DNA from: Tetmemena sp. SeJ-2015
Taxonomy: Eukaryota; Ciliophora; Spirotrichea; Sporadotrichida; Oxytrichidae
Length of the DNA stretch: 64,000 nt
Direction of reading: 5' to 3'
Assembly: GCA_027382625.1 (NCBI GenBank)
Contig: JAJKFJ010021420.1
Coordinates: 248,001 to 312,000, forward strand
The position numbers and the translations under genes were made by a program. Shown in pieces: positions 37,901 through 47,500 of the stretch. How positions within the stretch are numbered: the first letter of the stretch is position 1; every line of letters starts with the position of its first letter. The notes under the pieces are model-generated. The model saw only the letters and a program-made list of their open reading frames with translations, did not search any database and had not been told where the DNA came from.

Positions 37901-37976
37901 GTATTGAAAATTAGCTAATACTATCAAATCATCCTTATTTACTATTTAAATAAGAAAAGTTTTAAGCCATCTATGA
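34953..37976 (+). CDS. TPR and cyclic-nucleotide-binding domain protein
   Basis: Likely ATG at 34953 (MQPSALSFLN); TGA at 37974-37976. The N-terminal half contains TPR-like helix pairs: NPTSEILLYNLACQYHKL near 35,760 and DAFYAQALTYFKIGEYQAA near 35,860. The second half has cNMP-binding-like folds: VGIVLNGSIFIKDH near 36,570; GLEERTFQAGELI near 36,950; and YYIDQGTVDIKLNGE with SIRNGEAFGKSKLI near 37,530-37,620. Introns with GT-AG ends include 35702-35738, 35954-35993 and 36178-36199 (22 nt). Two IESs are mapped. The FGxS position replaces the FGE common in cNMP pockets, so nucleotide binding is uncertain. Several 3' junctions between 36.8 and 37.5 kb are unresolved. Confidence 0.75.
36386..36409. 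other. Candidate IES, pointer AGACCT (24 nt)
   Basis: AGACCT at 36386-36391 and 36410-36415. A multiple of three, so not forced by frame. Confidence 0.5.
36427..36546. other. IES, pointer AGAATTTATAA (120 nt)
   Basis: An 11-bp repeat at 36427-36437 and 36547-36557, the longest pointer found. Removes TGA stops and joins DLVIEFI to IFLDKRVGIV. Confidence 0.9.
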
Positions 37977-38000
37977 AATTAAAGTAATGAGGGATAAGAA

Positions 38001-38843
38001 TCAAAAGTTAATTTCTAAGCCATACATTTTCTTCATCTGCTCGCTGGTGTACGTCTCTGAGTGAATTTCCTTCTTGCCCAGCAGCTTAGCACTCTTTTCT
38101 AGGTCCTCGATCTTTTCCTATCTCCAAAAGGGCCAAACAATACCAATGGCCTCTCCGATTATCAAGTTCTTGTTTATTGGACCAAGTTCTAATGAGTCTG
38201 CATCTCGATGACTAATGTACACCACTAATAAAATTAACTTTATTTATAAACATAGAAGCCATAATTTCAAATTCAAGAATTGTGCTTTATATTGTTTATG
38301 TCTGAGTTAGTGTATTCAGCCCAGACATAGTTCTTGGGCACCTTGATTATTCCTCCATTGGATAGGTTCTTAACCCACACTCCCTCATCTGCAATGATCC
38401 TCATGAAAGTAGTTTTACTCCGTGAGCCAAGAGGGTCTTGAAAAGCGTAGATGCCTCCCACTAAAGGTTTTCCCTTGTCATACCATCGCCAGAAAAGCAC
38501 AAGGTCTCTATTCAGCAATCCACCAGGCTGGAAGAATGGATACATGCTGTGGTCTCTCATAAAACCTAAAAGCAACAATTAGGAATTTGAAATTTGCCAT
38601 CTTATTAATGATTGACCCTACCTTACCTATCGAGCAATAAACCTTTCTTATATCCTAAATTAATGTTTAAAAAGATTATTCATAGACTTATGAGAAATTA
38701 TTTATCTTATTTTAACTCTCTATTTATTTAGCGATGTTAATTTTTTTAATTTCATCGATTTTAGAAATTAACAATCACAAAGTTTAGTTGAAATGAAAGA
38801 GAGGGACGACAAAAGCGAGTGTTGTAATAAAGAGTCTGGCCAT
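38001..38843 (-). CDS. IMP2-like mitochondrial inner membrane peptidase (S26), catalytic Lys apparently replaced
   Basis: Probable ATG at 38843-38841 (MARLFITTLAFVVPLFHF), a hydrophobic N-terminal anchor; TGA at 38003-38001. An intron lies at 38566-38626 (61 nt) and an IES at 38215-38297. The 5' intron position is unclear. S26 features: the Ser block MRDHSMYPFF (family GDSM-P), then NRDLVLFWRWYDKGKPLVGGIYAF, the Lys-box equivalent FMRIIADEGVWV, and the C-terminal block SHRDADSLELGPINKNLIIG, close to the IMP2 S-D-SR-GPV region. In active members the residue before R in the second box is Lys; here it is Met, while a Lys lies four residues earlier. Such proteins process intermembrane-space precursors in mitochondria. 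Confidence 0.75.
38215..38297. other. IES, pointer ATGT (83 nt)
   Basis: ATGT at 38215-38218 and 38298-38301. Excision removes TGA stops and joins YTNSDI to SHRDADSLELGP. Confidence 0.8.
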
Positions 38844-39049
38844 TCTAGGCCTTCCATCATTCTTAAAATACCAATAACTCATTTAATTCTTAAAATGTCT
38901 TTCCTTTTTATTTAACTTGCCAAAATTTACTATAGCAAAATTAAAAAATTTACGATTCATACTGATTTGTTTAGTTATATATCACATCGCTTGCACATTT
39001 TAGAAGAGTTTTGTAAAATATATTGTTTGATAATCAGATAAAATATATT

Positions 39050-42000
39050 ATGGATCAGTATCCAACGCCCTCTCAGCACTCCCCTAATTATGTCAAATAA
39101 AAAATACAGTCATCCTATTCCTACTCACCCCAGAAGAGCAATAAGGAGGCAGGAGGACTCTCCCACTCTATTGAGAATCTATCCACTAACCACAATTCAC
39201 AGTCAGGCAATCAGATAAATATAAAATATTTAATAGTTTACAATCTCTATTTTTTAGAATGGAAGTCAGCTAGTAAAGAGTTTAAACTTGAAGGTGGTTC
39301 TAAACAGATCAGCCTCTCGGCAATCTATTGCCTCTAATAAAGTATCCTCTTAAAACTTGCAACTGCTCGCCAAGTCAGAATGGTCCATGTATGTTTTAAT
39401 CTACTATTTTAATTATGGTCTTCTCGTGTTATATCACAGGAGGAGAGGGAACTCGAGAAGCTAGAACGCATCCTAGAGTTGGAGAAATAGAAAGCCAGAG
39501 ATAAGCTCATCAAGGAGCAAGAAATACTTACTCTCGTTTCTCAAAAGTCCTTTACAATTTTTAAACTTTATAAATACTGCATATATATTTCTTTGATCCT
39601 AATAAGCTCAGATGCTGAGGCAGGAAAGAGAAAGGGAGGTGTCTTAAAATAATCAGAGGCGGCTAGTAAAGCAGTAAATTAATGAGCAGACTCTTAAGTC
39701 AGAGTACAAGCAGACAATATAGTAAAAGCAGAAGCAAGCAGAGGAGAAATTGAAGCAAAGAGAAGAGTGGAAGCGGAAAATCTTAGAGGAGAGAGAAGAG
39801 GCTTTCAGAAGGAAGCAACAAGCTATTAAAGAAAGGAGGGAAACATTTGCTAAAGAGATGGAAATTATTCTATTATCTTTTATGGATGCTGATTATCAGC
39901 TCAAATTATAGGCTATTGAATAGAAGCAAAGCGTCATTGAAGAAAAAGTTTCGAAACGCTAAGAGTAATAAGCTATCGAAGTAACCCAAAAGCAATAAGA
40001 AAAGGCATAAAAAGGAAAATAGGTCTCCAAGTAGAGGTAGGAACTGGAGTTGAAAAATGCGTAAATACTGAAAGAGAAGATTTTAAAAGGGCAGGAAAAG
40101 TTGAAACAGATCGAGCTGTAGAAGCTATAACTACTGGAGGAATTGAAGATTAAAAAGGAAAGTAAAGCTGAGGAAATTAGAAAAATACTAGAGGAAAATA
40201 AGAAACTGGAAGCAGATAGGAAGGCTCAACTTATGAGGGAACTAGAGGAGGAGGATTTAAGAATATCTAGAAAATTGGAAAAGCAGCAGTAAGAAGCTTT
40301 ATATTACAGTTATAAAGATTCATATTGTAAATTCTTATAGCCATAGAAGTGAGAAGCCTGGAGAGAAAGCTAGAAGAGCAACGCTAGCAAGTCCAAAAAC
40401 AAAAATAGAGTGCTTTTGAAAGTGAGAGGAAATCAAATATTCTTTCAAAGATATAAGACAAGGAATAAACTTTGCAGAGAGTGAAGAACCTTCAGATATT
40501 ACAAAGCGAACTAAGGAGTAAACAATCAGAGGAGAAAAAATAAAAACAGATAGAAGAGATGAAACAATTCAGGGACAATATAGAAATTGAGAGAATAGCC
40601 AAACTTAAGTAGCAAGAGTAAGAGGACATGAAATTCAATATGAAAAAAGAGGAAGAGAAATAGATCAAGCAGCAAGTGCTTTTCATTAAGGAAAACTTAA
40701 GTCATATTTTAATCTTGCATTGAATTAAGGTATTTTATGTTGTCAGAGAAAGCAAGAAATTTTGTCTGAGATTAAAATGCTGAGAGATAATTTTAGAACT
40801 ATCAATAGTGGATATAAACATTAACAATGTTTTTAAATGTATTTTTATTTTGATCAGACCCTTATGACGGAACCTATGGAGTCTAAAATAGAAGCATCCT
40901 GAGCTCAAAGAGTTTAGTCGAGCCTTTCAACCACAGCATCTCAAATTCTAGAAACGGCTCTCAGTTGGCTGTAATCACTGAAAATATAAAAAGGAGGGGC
41001 CAACTCAGAGTACCGAGAAGAGACAATTCAGATATCAGCATCCTAGACAGCCATCATTCAATCGTGAATAAGTCCACTGATTATATCATATGTTAATAAA
41101 AATAATTATCAAGAGCAAACTTCTGCCGTCGTATCTTTAAAGAAAAGAAACCTGTAGGCTAAATTAGATCACCTTCTTTCTCGAAATATAGGCACTATTT
41201 TCATATATATGTAGTATTTTTAGAATATGGGAACTATGGAAGGTGGTAATATAGAGAGAGGCATTTCGAAATACTCAAAATTACAAAGTACTTATTCAAG
41301 GCCTGCTCAAAATTTTCCATCATAAGAACAGCAAAGCCAGGAATTCACTTCGCTTCCTTCCCTTGTTTATAAACCTTACTCCTAGAACCCCTCTACAGTT
41401 ATAAATTCAATGGATAGATGAAACGTTGCCTCTAAGTCTAGTGAGCTAAGAAAGGTTTCAGATCTCACCTCGAACATAAATAATTACTCTGTAAATAGTG
41501 GAAGCGTTAATAACACCAATGACTCAAAGAGTAACAGCAAGTCTCCAAAACATTGCCAACCTGCAAGAATGCTTTATTCTCAGGTTTTTTATATCTTAGA
41601 AAGGGTAATCTCTGGCCACTGGGAAAAGCTAAAGTGACTATGACTCAATATTTGCTACTTATTTGACGCCAAAGGCATTCTAAGAATTTAAAAAGCGCTT
41701 GTCTTCCCAAAAGAAGGGCAAACCCTCGCAAGCCTTGAAAAGCCTTAATCTTCTATTAGTGCAGGGTCAGCACTTGAGGTTCATTCCAAGCACTCTCAAC
41801 ACTATCGTAATCACTGACAGAGAAATATTTTCTTCCTAATTTTTATAAGTGAGAGGACACTCAGACTAATTAGATGTTGAACTAAAGCTCAGGAAATTTA
41901 TTTGGCAATAAGATATACTACAATTGTTATATTTGTAAATGGTGAGGGCGAGCTTTTGAATGCAGGTGGAATGAAATCCGGATTTTCTATTATCTCAGAG

Positions 42001-42294
42001 CAGAGAGTGGAGACTGAGAACTAAACTTCACCTTTGAATAGATAAGAGGTCGCCAATAATTACGTAGACAGTAAGTAGAAGTTAAGAGACTCCAAAGAAA
42101 TTACTGCAGAGTTGAGAGAGATGAGTCTTGATAAAAATTCAACCAGCTAAGACTAAAGTGAAAATTCAAGGTAACCTAAAACTCGCAAGGTCTTAATCAA
42201 ACCTCTCTTTAATAGTTTACTTATTTTCTTTCATAAATTAAATACTAGTAAGGGTGAGAAGTCAAAAATAGTGTAGCATAAGAAAGCTCTGTGA
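39050..42294 (+). CDS. 907-residue coiled-coil protein, twelve interruptions
   Basis: ATG at 39050, TGA at 42292-42294. Removing twelve segments (521 nt) leaves 2,724 nt, 908 codons. The N-terminal 110 residues are polar (MDQYPTPSQHSPNYVKQ). Residues about 115-510 form an almost continuous charged coiled coil with repeated EREL, KQKQ and REEW-type heptads. The C-terminal third is Ser/Asn-rich with short ordered patches (LKKRNLQAKLDHLL; YDSIFATYLTPKAFQEF; LRFIPSTLNTIVITDREIF). This last part looks like two separate genes until the IESs with pointers ATTAT and ACTAT are removed. Basal-body or cortical proteins of ciliates often have this composition, but no family is claimed. Confidence 0.9.
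39209..39257. other. IES, pointer AAT (49 nt)
   Basis: AAT at 39209-39211 and 39258-39260. Joins NSQSGN to GSQLVKS. Three-base pointer; frame requires it. Confidence 0.7.
39380..39414. other. IES, pointer ATGGTC (35 nt)
   Basis: ATGGTC at 39380-39385 and 39415-39420. Joins LAKSEW to SSRVISQEERE. Confidence 0.85.
39548..39596. other. IES, pointer TCCT (49 nt)
   Basis: TCCT at 39548-39551 and 39597-39600. Joins TLVSQKS to QQAQMLRQERE. Confidence 0.8.
40292..40344. other. IES, pointer AGAAG (53 nt)
   Basis: AGAAG at 40292-40296 and 40345-40349. Joins KLEKQQQE to VRSLERKLEEQ. Confidence 0.85.
40701..40741. other. IES, pointer GTCA (41 nt)
   Basis: GTCA at 40701-40704 and 40742-40745. Joins FIKENLS to QRKQEILSEIK. 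Confidence 0.8.
40811..40851. other. IES, pointer GAT (41 nt)
   Basis: GAT at 40811-40813 and 40852-40854. Joins RTINSG to SDPYDGTYG. Confidence 0.75.
41080..41104. other. IES, pointer ATTAT (25 nt)
   Basis: ATTAT at 41080-41084 and 41105-41109. Joins NKSTDY to QEQTSAVVSLK. Confidence 0.8.
41194..41232. other. IES, pointer ACTAT (39 nt)
   Basis: ACTAT at 41194-41198 and 41233-41237. Joins LLSRNIGT to MEGGNIERG, fusing what look like two genes. Confidence 0.8.
41390..41428. other. IES, pointer CCTCTA (39 nt) containing in-frame TGA
   Basis: CCTCTA at 41390-41395 and 41429-41434. Removes an in-frame TGA, frame unchanged, and joins YSQNPS to KSSELRKVS. Confidence 0.85.
41584..41599. other. 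16-nt interruption: ultrashort GT-AG intron or IES (pointer TCT)
   Basis: Sequence from GTTTTTT to TCTTAG. As an intron it joins CAG to AAA. As an IES with pointer TCT it leaves TAG, also Gln, so both models give the same protein (YSQKGQ). Confidence 0.7.
41825..41928. other. IES, pointer ATATTT (104 nt)
   Basis: ATATTT at 41825-41830 and 41929-41934. Joins VITDREIF to VNGEGELLNAGG. Confidence 0.85.
42211..42240. other. Candidate IES, pointer AATA (30 nt)
   Basis: AATA at 42211-42214 and 42241-42244. A multiple of three; called on AT-rich, hydrophobic-coding content that breaks a polar tail. Confidence 0.55.
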
Positions 42295-42938
42295 CTATCC
42301 ATTGACATAGAAATGGGTTAAAGTATAGTCAGGTATTCAAATTCAGGTTATAAATTTGAAATTTTTTATAAAAGATAATCATAATTTAAACTTAATTTTT
42401 GCACTATTAGTTTTTGTACTGGAATTGATAAAATTGGAAGGTAGTCTGGTGCGCTTACAACTACTCTCTCTCTCTCTCTCTCTCTTAGATACAGAGAGTG
42501 CTCTATATTTAGTATTTTTTTATTCCTTGATAATATACTTGACAATAGAATAGTTTTTATACACTAAGTATTTTTTTAAACATCAAAATATAGTAACCTT
42601 ATCAAGCAAACTTAGATTTATTTGAAAGAATACAATCACAATCTGAATAATGAAATATTAAGATTTGAGTCAATCAAATTATTAAGAAATTAATTTTAAG
42701 AATGCTTGCTTATTTTCTCCTGCTTTTCTTTTTACCTTATCATAAGCATAACGATATATTGAGTGTTAGAGAGAGTTTAGTTCCTAAATGAAGCTTTGAT
42801 CTTAATTTATTTTCCCTTTTTCAAATAATAAGCACCCCATTTCTTAAGTAAGCTATCATTTATGAATCAAAACAAATTAATCTCAAGAATTCAAATTGCA
42901 AAGGGGCTCATTCCTCAAATGAAAAGTTATTGTGATAT
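42295..42938. other. Intergenic AT-rich, with CT microsatellite
   Basis: About 640 bp between convergent genes. A (CT)n tract lies at about 42464-42484. No gene seen. Confidence 0.5.
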
Positions 42939-43991
42939 TCAAGGTTCCCTCTTTTTTTACCCCTTAAGGTGATTTATGATTTCCTGAATATATACTATTC
43001 TCCAGCCTTATTCCTTATAATCTTAGGGTGCCTGGTATTGCGCTTAATTGTATCTTTTAAAAATATTATACTCAGATTATTCGAATTGCTCTGGTCTTGA
43101 ACCTGGGGAGAGGAAAAATTAATCCAACATCATAAAGTAATATCTTTCTTACTATTCATAATTTTTGTATTGAGAGGTGATTTGAATAGCTAACTCATAT
43201 CCCCATTTTTCTGATATATCCTTTAACTGAGCTATCAAAGTAGGTTTATCTCTGCATTTCAAGTTTACACCCTCAGCTTCAAGTCTCTAAAGGAGATTAG
43301 AAATAAATATATAATCAAACTTAGAATTTTAACAGCGATTTTATGATAGATCCTCAGTGAACTTTCTTTTGATTTCAGAATTATTGCTGGGTAGTGGGTT
43401 GCTTTGAGCGGCTTGCTGCTGAGTAAGTTGCTGCATTTAATTGTTAGGCGCAGTAGAGGGATTCTGCATACTGTGATTAGGTTGTTGATATGTGCGCTAC
43501 TATAGCTGGAATCCAAAGAAGAATTCAAATTCTGCCTCATATCGGAAATCCTCATTGGAGTCTTCTTTCTCATTCTTATTTTTAGATTAATCATCACTGT
43601 AAACTATTCTTGTTTCTTGCTACTCTCCAGTCCTTTACCTTTTAATCGTTTGTCCAGGATTTCTTTCTCCTGAGCCAGCGGTATGCTCTCTCTAAGTTCT
43701 CTTTGAACAAATTTAATTATATTATGAATCAGTAGCTGGGCCCTTTGTTTCTTCTATTGGTTCTTATCTGAGCTCTTTACCTTTATCGTTATTTTAAATT
43801 TAAGAACTCGAAAAATCATGAAATTTTTTGCTCATGTCTTCGGAAGAGGAGGACCAGCTATTTTAGTCTGACACTGATATCTGCCTTTGCTCAGCAGGCT
43901 ATCTTGCGTCCATCTGCTCTGTCTCTTAGTTTGAAGAGTCATCGCTGTTCTATTCATTAATCGAAGGCTTTCCTGTGTATTTTCTACTCAT
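42939..43991 (-). CDS. Low-complexity protein with C-terminal helical region
   Basis: ATG at 43991-43989 (MSRKYTGKPSINEQNSDDSS), TGA at 42941-42939. The N terminus is acidic and Ser-rich (SWSSSSEDM). The middle is basic and helical (LLIHNIIKFVQRELRESIPLA), followed by an Asn/Gln/Pro-rich stretch (NPSTAPNNQMQQLTQQQAAQ). A folded-looking C-terminal region then has LEAEGVNLKCRDKPTLIAQL and YYFMMLDQFFLSPGSRPEQF. A GT-AG intron is likely at about 43287-43333; at least two further frame steps (about 43.6 and 43.8 kb) are unresolved and probably IESs. The layout resembles a transcription or chromatin factor, but no DNA-binding domain is identified. Confidence 0.65.
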
Positions 43992-44583
43992 TCTTAATTA
44001 ACCAATAATCAATTGTATCTTTAATTGGAGCAATAATTATTTCTATAAGTTAAATTAATTGATTCTATTTGTAATAATAGCAAATATTTATTGAAATGAA
44101 ATTCATTCATATAGGTTGTTCTCATTTTATCTTATAAATAAATATTTTAGCATAACTACCAAAAGTCAAAAAGAATATTAAATTACTTTAAAACGATCAG
44201 ATTCAATAAAGTAAATTTAAGTGCAAATTTTTATATATTGGTTTCTGATGATTGAAAACAAGGGTAAATTAAAAGTATTTTAACAATTTTTAAATGAACC
44301 AAGAGCCCTCAAAAACACAACTCATTCATTATATATATGATTAGATATTTAGAATTAATTTTTTATATTCTCTAAGAGAATGAAGATCAGGCCAAGAAAA
44401 ATACAAACAGCACTATTAAATCATAAATTTTGGATCAAAAGCAAACTTTTTAATAAAATGACCAATTTTTTTGCAAACGTGATTTATGGCTTTTTAAGAA
44501 TTGACACACGACTACCTCTCTAATTCTTATCAAAAATATATTTTTATTGTATTCTTATTTATTCTCAGATACCCAATGGTTCA
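43992..44583. other. Divergent intergenic AT-rich region
   Basis: About 590 bp between divergent genes, strongly AT-rich, presumably both promoters. No motif claimed. Confidence 0.4.
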
Positions 44584-47500
44584 ATGGCTGCAATCGGCTT
44601 GAGCGGAACTATTCTAGGGACAGCCACACCAGATTAAAATTCTAATTCATTCGCTATCCATTAAAAAGAGTCCTTCTTCCAAGAATAACATAAAATTTAA
44701 GAACAAGAAAATTAAGATATAAGTTTCAATCATCTTCATCATTTTTTATTCTTTATTATAAATGAGACAGGCAACTTCCCATGAGACAGCTACAGGCACA
44801 GATAAATAGGTACATAGAACAGTGGACAAGACTTCTACTCTCAGATGGGAAACTTTGAGAAAAATCAAGCTGGCTTTATGAGGAACAGACATGATAGTGG
44901 CATGGCACTCGTAGCTCCTCATAACTACAATGCGAGCCATTAAAGAAGGTCCACGTGTATCAATGATGGCTCTAAATAAATAGTTAAGACTATAACGTAC
45001 TCTTATATTTAATGGGAGAGAATCTTCACCATCTTTAAAAGAGAACTGAATGGATGAGTTAATCTTTTGCATTGATAAAATGTGAATGGTGTAAAATCTA
45101 GATATATCTCCAAAGGCTAACTCTGCTGCGGCTAGAGGAAATGTATCACACAATTAAATCAAAGTATTTGTATATAACTAATGAAGCGATAAAGTAAGGA
45201 CTGAAGTTCCTAGATGAGGAAGCACTTGAAGCTGCAGAAGAAGAAGAGATTTAGCATCCGATCTAACCTTCTAATTTAGAAGCTGTTGAGGAGGAAGCGC
45301 CGATTGATTATTAATTCGATGATAATCCGGTAAAAAGGCACGGATTTGTCTGGCCGTACCATCCGATGTAAGTTGCAACTTGGATAGTCTACGCCTACAA
45401 CCTGATCCACTTTTATCTAGTGACTGTTCCACTTTAAATTTCAATGAATTTTAGAATTCAAAAATGTTATTAAGACTTCTAAGTTATGAACTTCCATAGC
45501 CTGTGGTGCTAGGAGTAGTTTATTTGCTATTGGCTTTCTTAGTTTTCTATTTCACCTTCATAACGACAAGGAGTGATCCCACAGACCTTACAGTTTATAA
45601 AGACAGACTTTATCAGTAGCATGGAGATAACATAAAAAACTTGAAAGTCAAGGGCATCCCTAAAGATGAACTCAAAAACTTTGATCCTGAGTCTTATGAT
45701 TACTTCTGCAATATAAATTGAAGAGAAGTAGACTTATGAGAATTTCAAAAATATTTGTGACACTCACGTGTTGGGATAAACAAAGCACTGCTCTGCCTGC
45801 AATAGATGTGTTAGTGATTTTGATCACCACTGCAAGTGGTTAAATAACTGTATTGGTGGTTAAAATTACTCCAACTTCTTTAAAATGCTCATCGTTGTTG
45901 TTATCTCCTTAGTTTACTAATCTCAATAAATTGTGAATGAGATCACGAATATGTAGATCTGCAATTAACATCGGACTTATAGCCTCCTACTCTCAAATAG
46001 TTACGCCCGCCTTCAGAGATATGATTAAGAATGAGGTAATTTCCAACCCTGCAGATCATGGATTTGAAACTTAAAACAACTCTAAGGCAGATAGATACAT
46101 GTCCAAAAATGCTCTTAACGATCACTTCTTATATGCCACTATCGCAAATTATTTATCCATTGCTTTTCCAGTTTTTTAATTTGGGACTTAACTTCTTGGT
46201 TATTTGCTTTTTGGGAAAGCTACTCTCTTTTCACATTTGGCTACGAATGAATAAACTCACAACCTACTTGTACCTTATGCAGCAGGTGGAAAAAGAGAAA
46301 ATAGAAAGAAGACTTCAAAAGTTATCAAGAAACTAGAAAACCAAAGAAAGAAAAGTGGACAAGGGTTGGAGCTAGCAGATGAAGAAGAATAAATCAAAAT
46401 AGAGAGTGACAACAGTTTTGAAAAGAAGTTAAAGGATGATGCATTAATTTTTCTTTTTATGGATGATAGAGCAGGAAGGCCTTGAAAGAAAAGTAAGGAG
46501 AAGATTTCTCAGAGTATGATAGCCATAGCATTCTGAGGCCAGACAAAAATGCTTCAAATAGTTCATCGAAGTGTTTTATTCCTCAAAGTACTTATTATAA
46601 AATTTTATCGATGACAAAAGGCAACAACGTGGGTCATAGAACTTAGAACTCGATAGTTTCTCCACACAAGGATGACATTTAGGCTGAAGGCACCTCCAGA
46701 AATCTTTACTCAAAGAATCAACTTGAATTTAAAATTTCAATCACTTTCGATAAATGAACTTTCCAATAATAGCAAGAACTATGAAATCAAGGAGATCGAA
46801 ACAAACTAGCAGCATCAAACCTAAAAAGATTCTAAGACATCATAAAAACCGTCGTAGTCAAAAATCAAGAGCTTCTTTTGCATGGGCAAGAGGAAAACTG
46901 ATAAGAATTTCAGAATTAAACCTCTCTCTAAGGTCGCTCCAGGCTCAAATCCTAATTTACCGAGCCAAAATAACAGCTAGTCAAGTTAAGCAAGTAAACC
47001 CAGTGCTCGTAATGATGTTATCAGTATGGGTTATGGAGATAATGAGAAACGAAAACTTAGCTCAGAACACTCATCTTAATAGAATTTCTAAAAACACTCA
47101 ACTGCAAACAAATCCAGGGAAGAGGACAGAGACAAGCTTAAGAATCAATTATATCAAGATGAGCATAGGTTTTCAGCATTAGGAGAGTTACAGTAAAATT
47201 ATTATACATATTTTAGGCTTATTTAAATTTGGAGGAAACTCCAAGGAATATGAATCGAAAATCTTCTGAATATCTGAGAAGGAAAACTTCAAATCTTAAT
47301 GAGAATCTTCGATTATCAACCCATTCAGTTCTTTTCAAAGACTCCTCTTCACCTCCTCAACATTTTGATTAATCTGTTTTCATTTTATCAACATGTGAAA
47401 TAGCAGTATGCTATTAACTAACAACTGCATATGCTTACAAATTCAAACATAGCAGACTAGTCTGTTAAAAGTAATGCTCAGTTGTTCTACTACAAGAGAG

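Noticed and set aside
41227..42294. Separate gene starting MGTMEGGNIERG
   Set aside because: Removing IESs with pointers ATTAT and ACTAT fuses it in frame to the upstream coiled-coil gene, and the summed length closes.
42464..42484. CT dinucleotide run as a regulatory element
   Set aside because: A simple microsatellite between convergent genes; no evidence of function.
44746..45153. 135-codon minus-strand frame without TAA/TAG
   Set aside because: The plus strand carries coherent, IES-joined DHHC N-terminal coding sequence over the same bases (MGNFEKNQAGFMRNRHDSG and MYHTIKSK frames); the minus frame has no family features.
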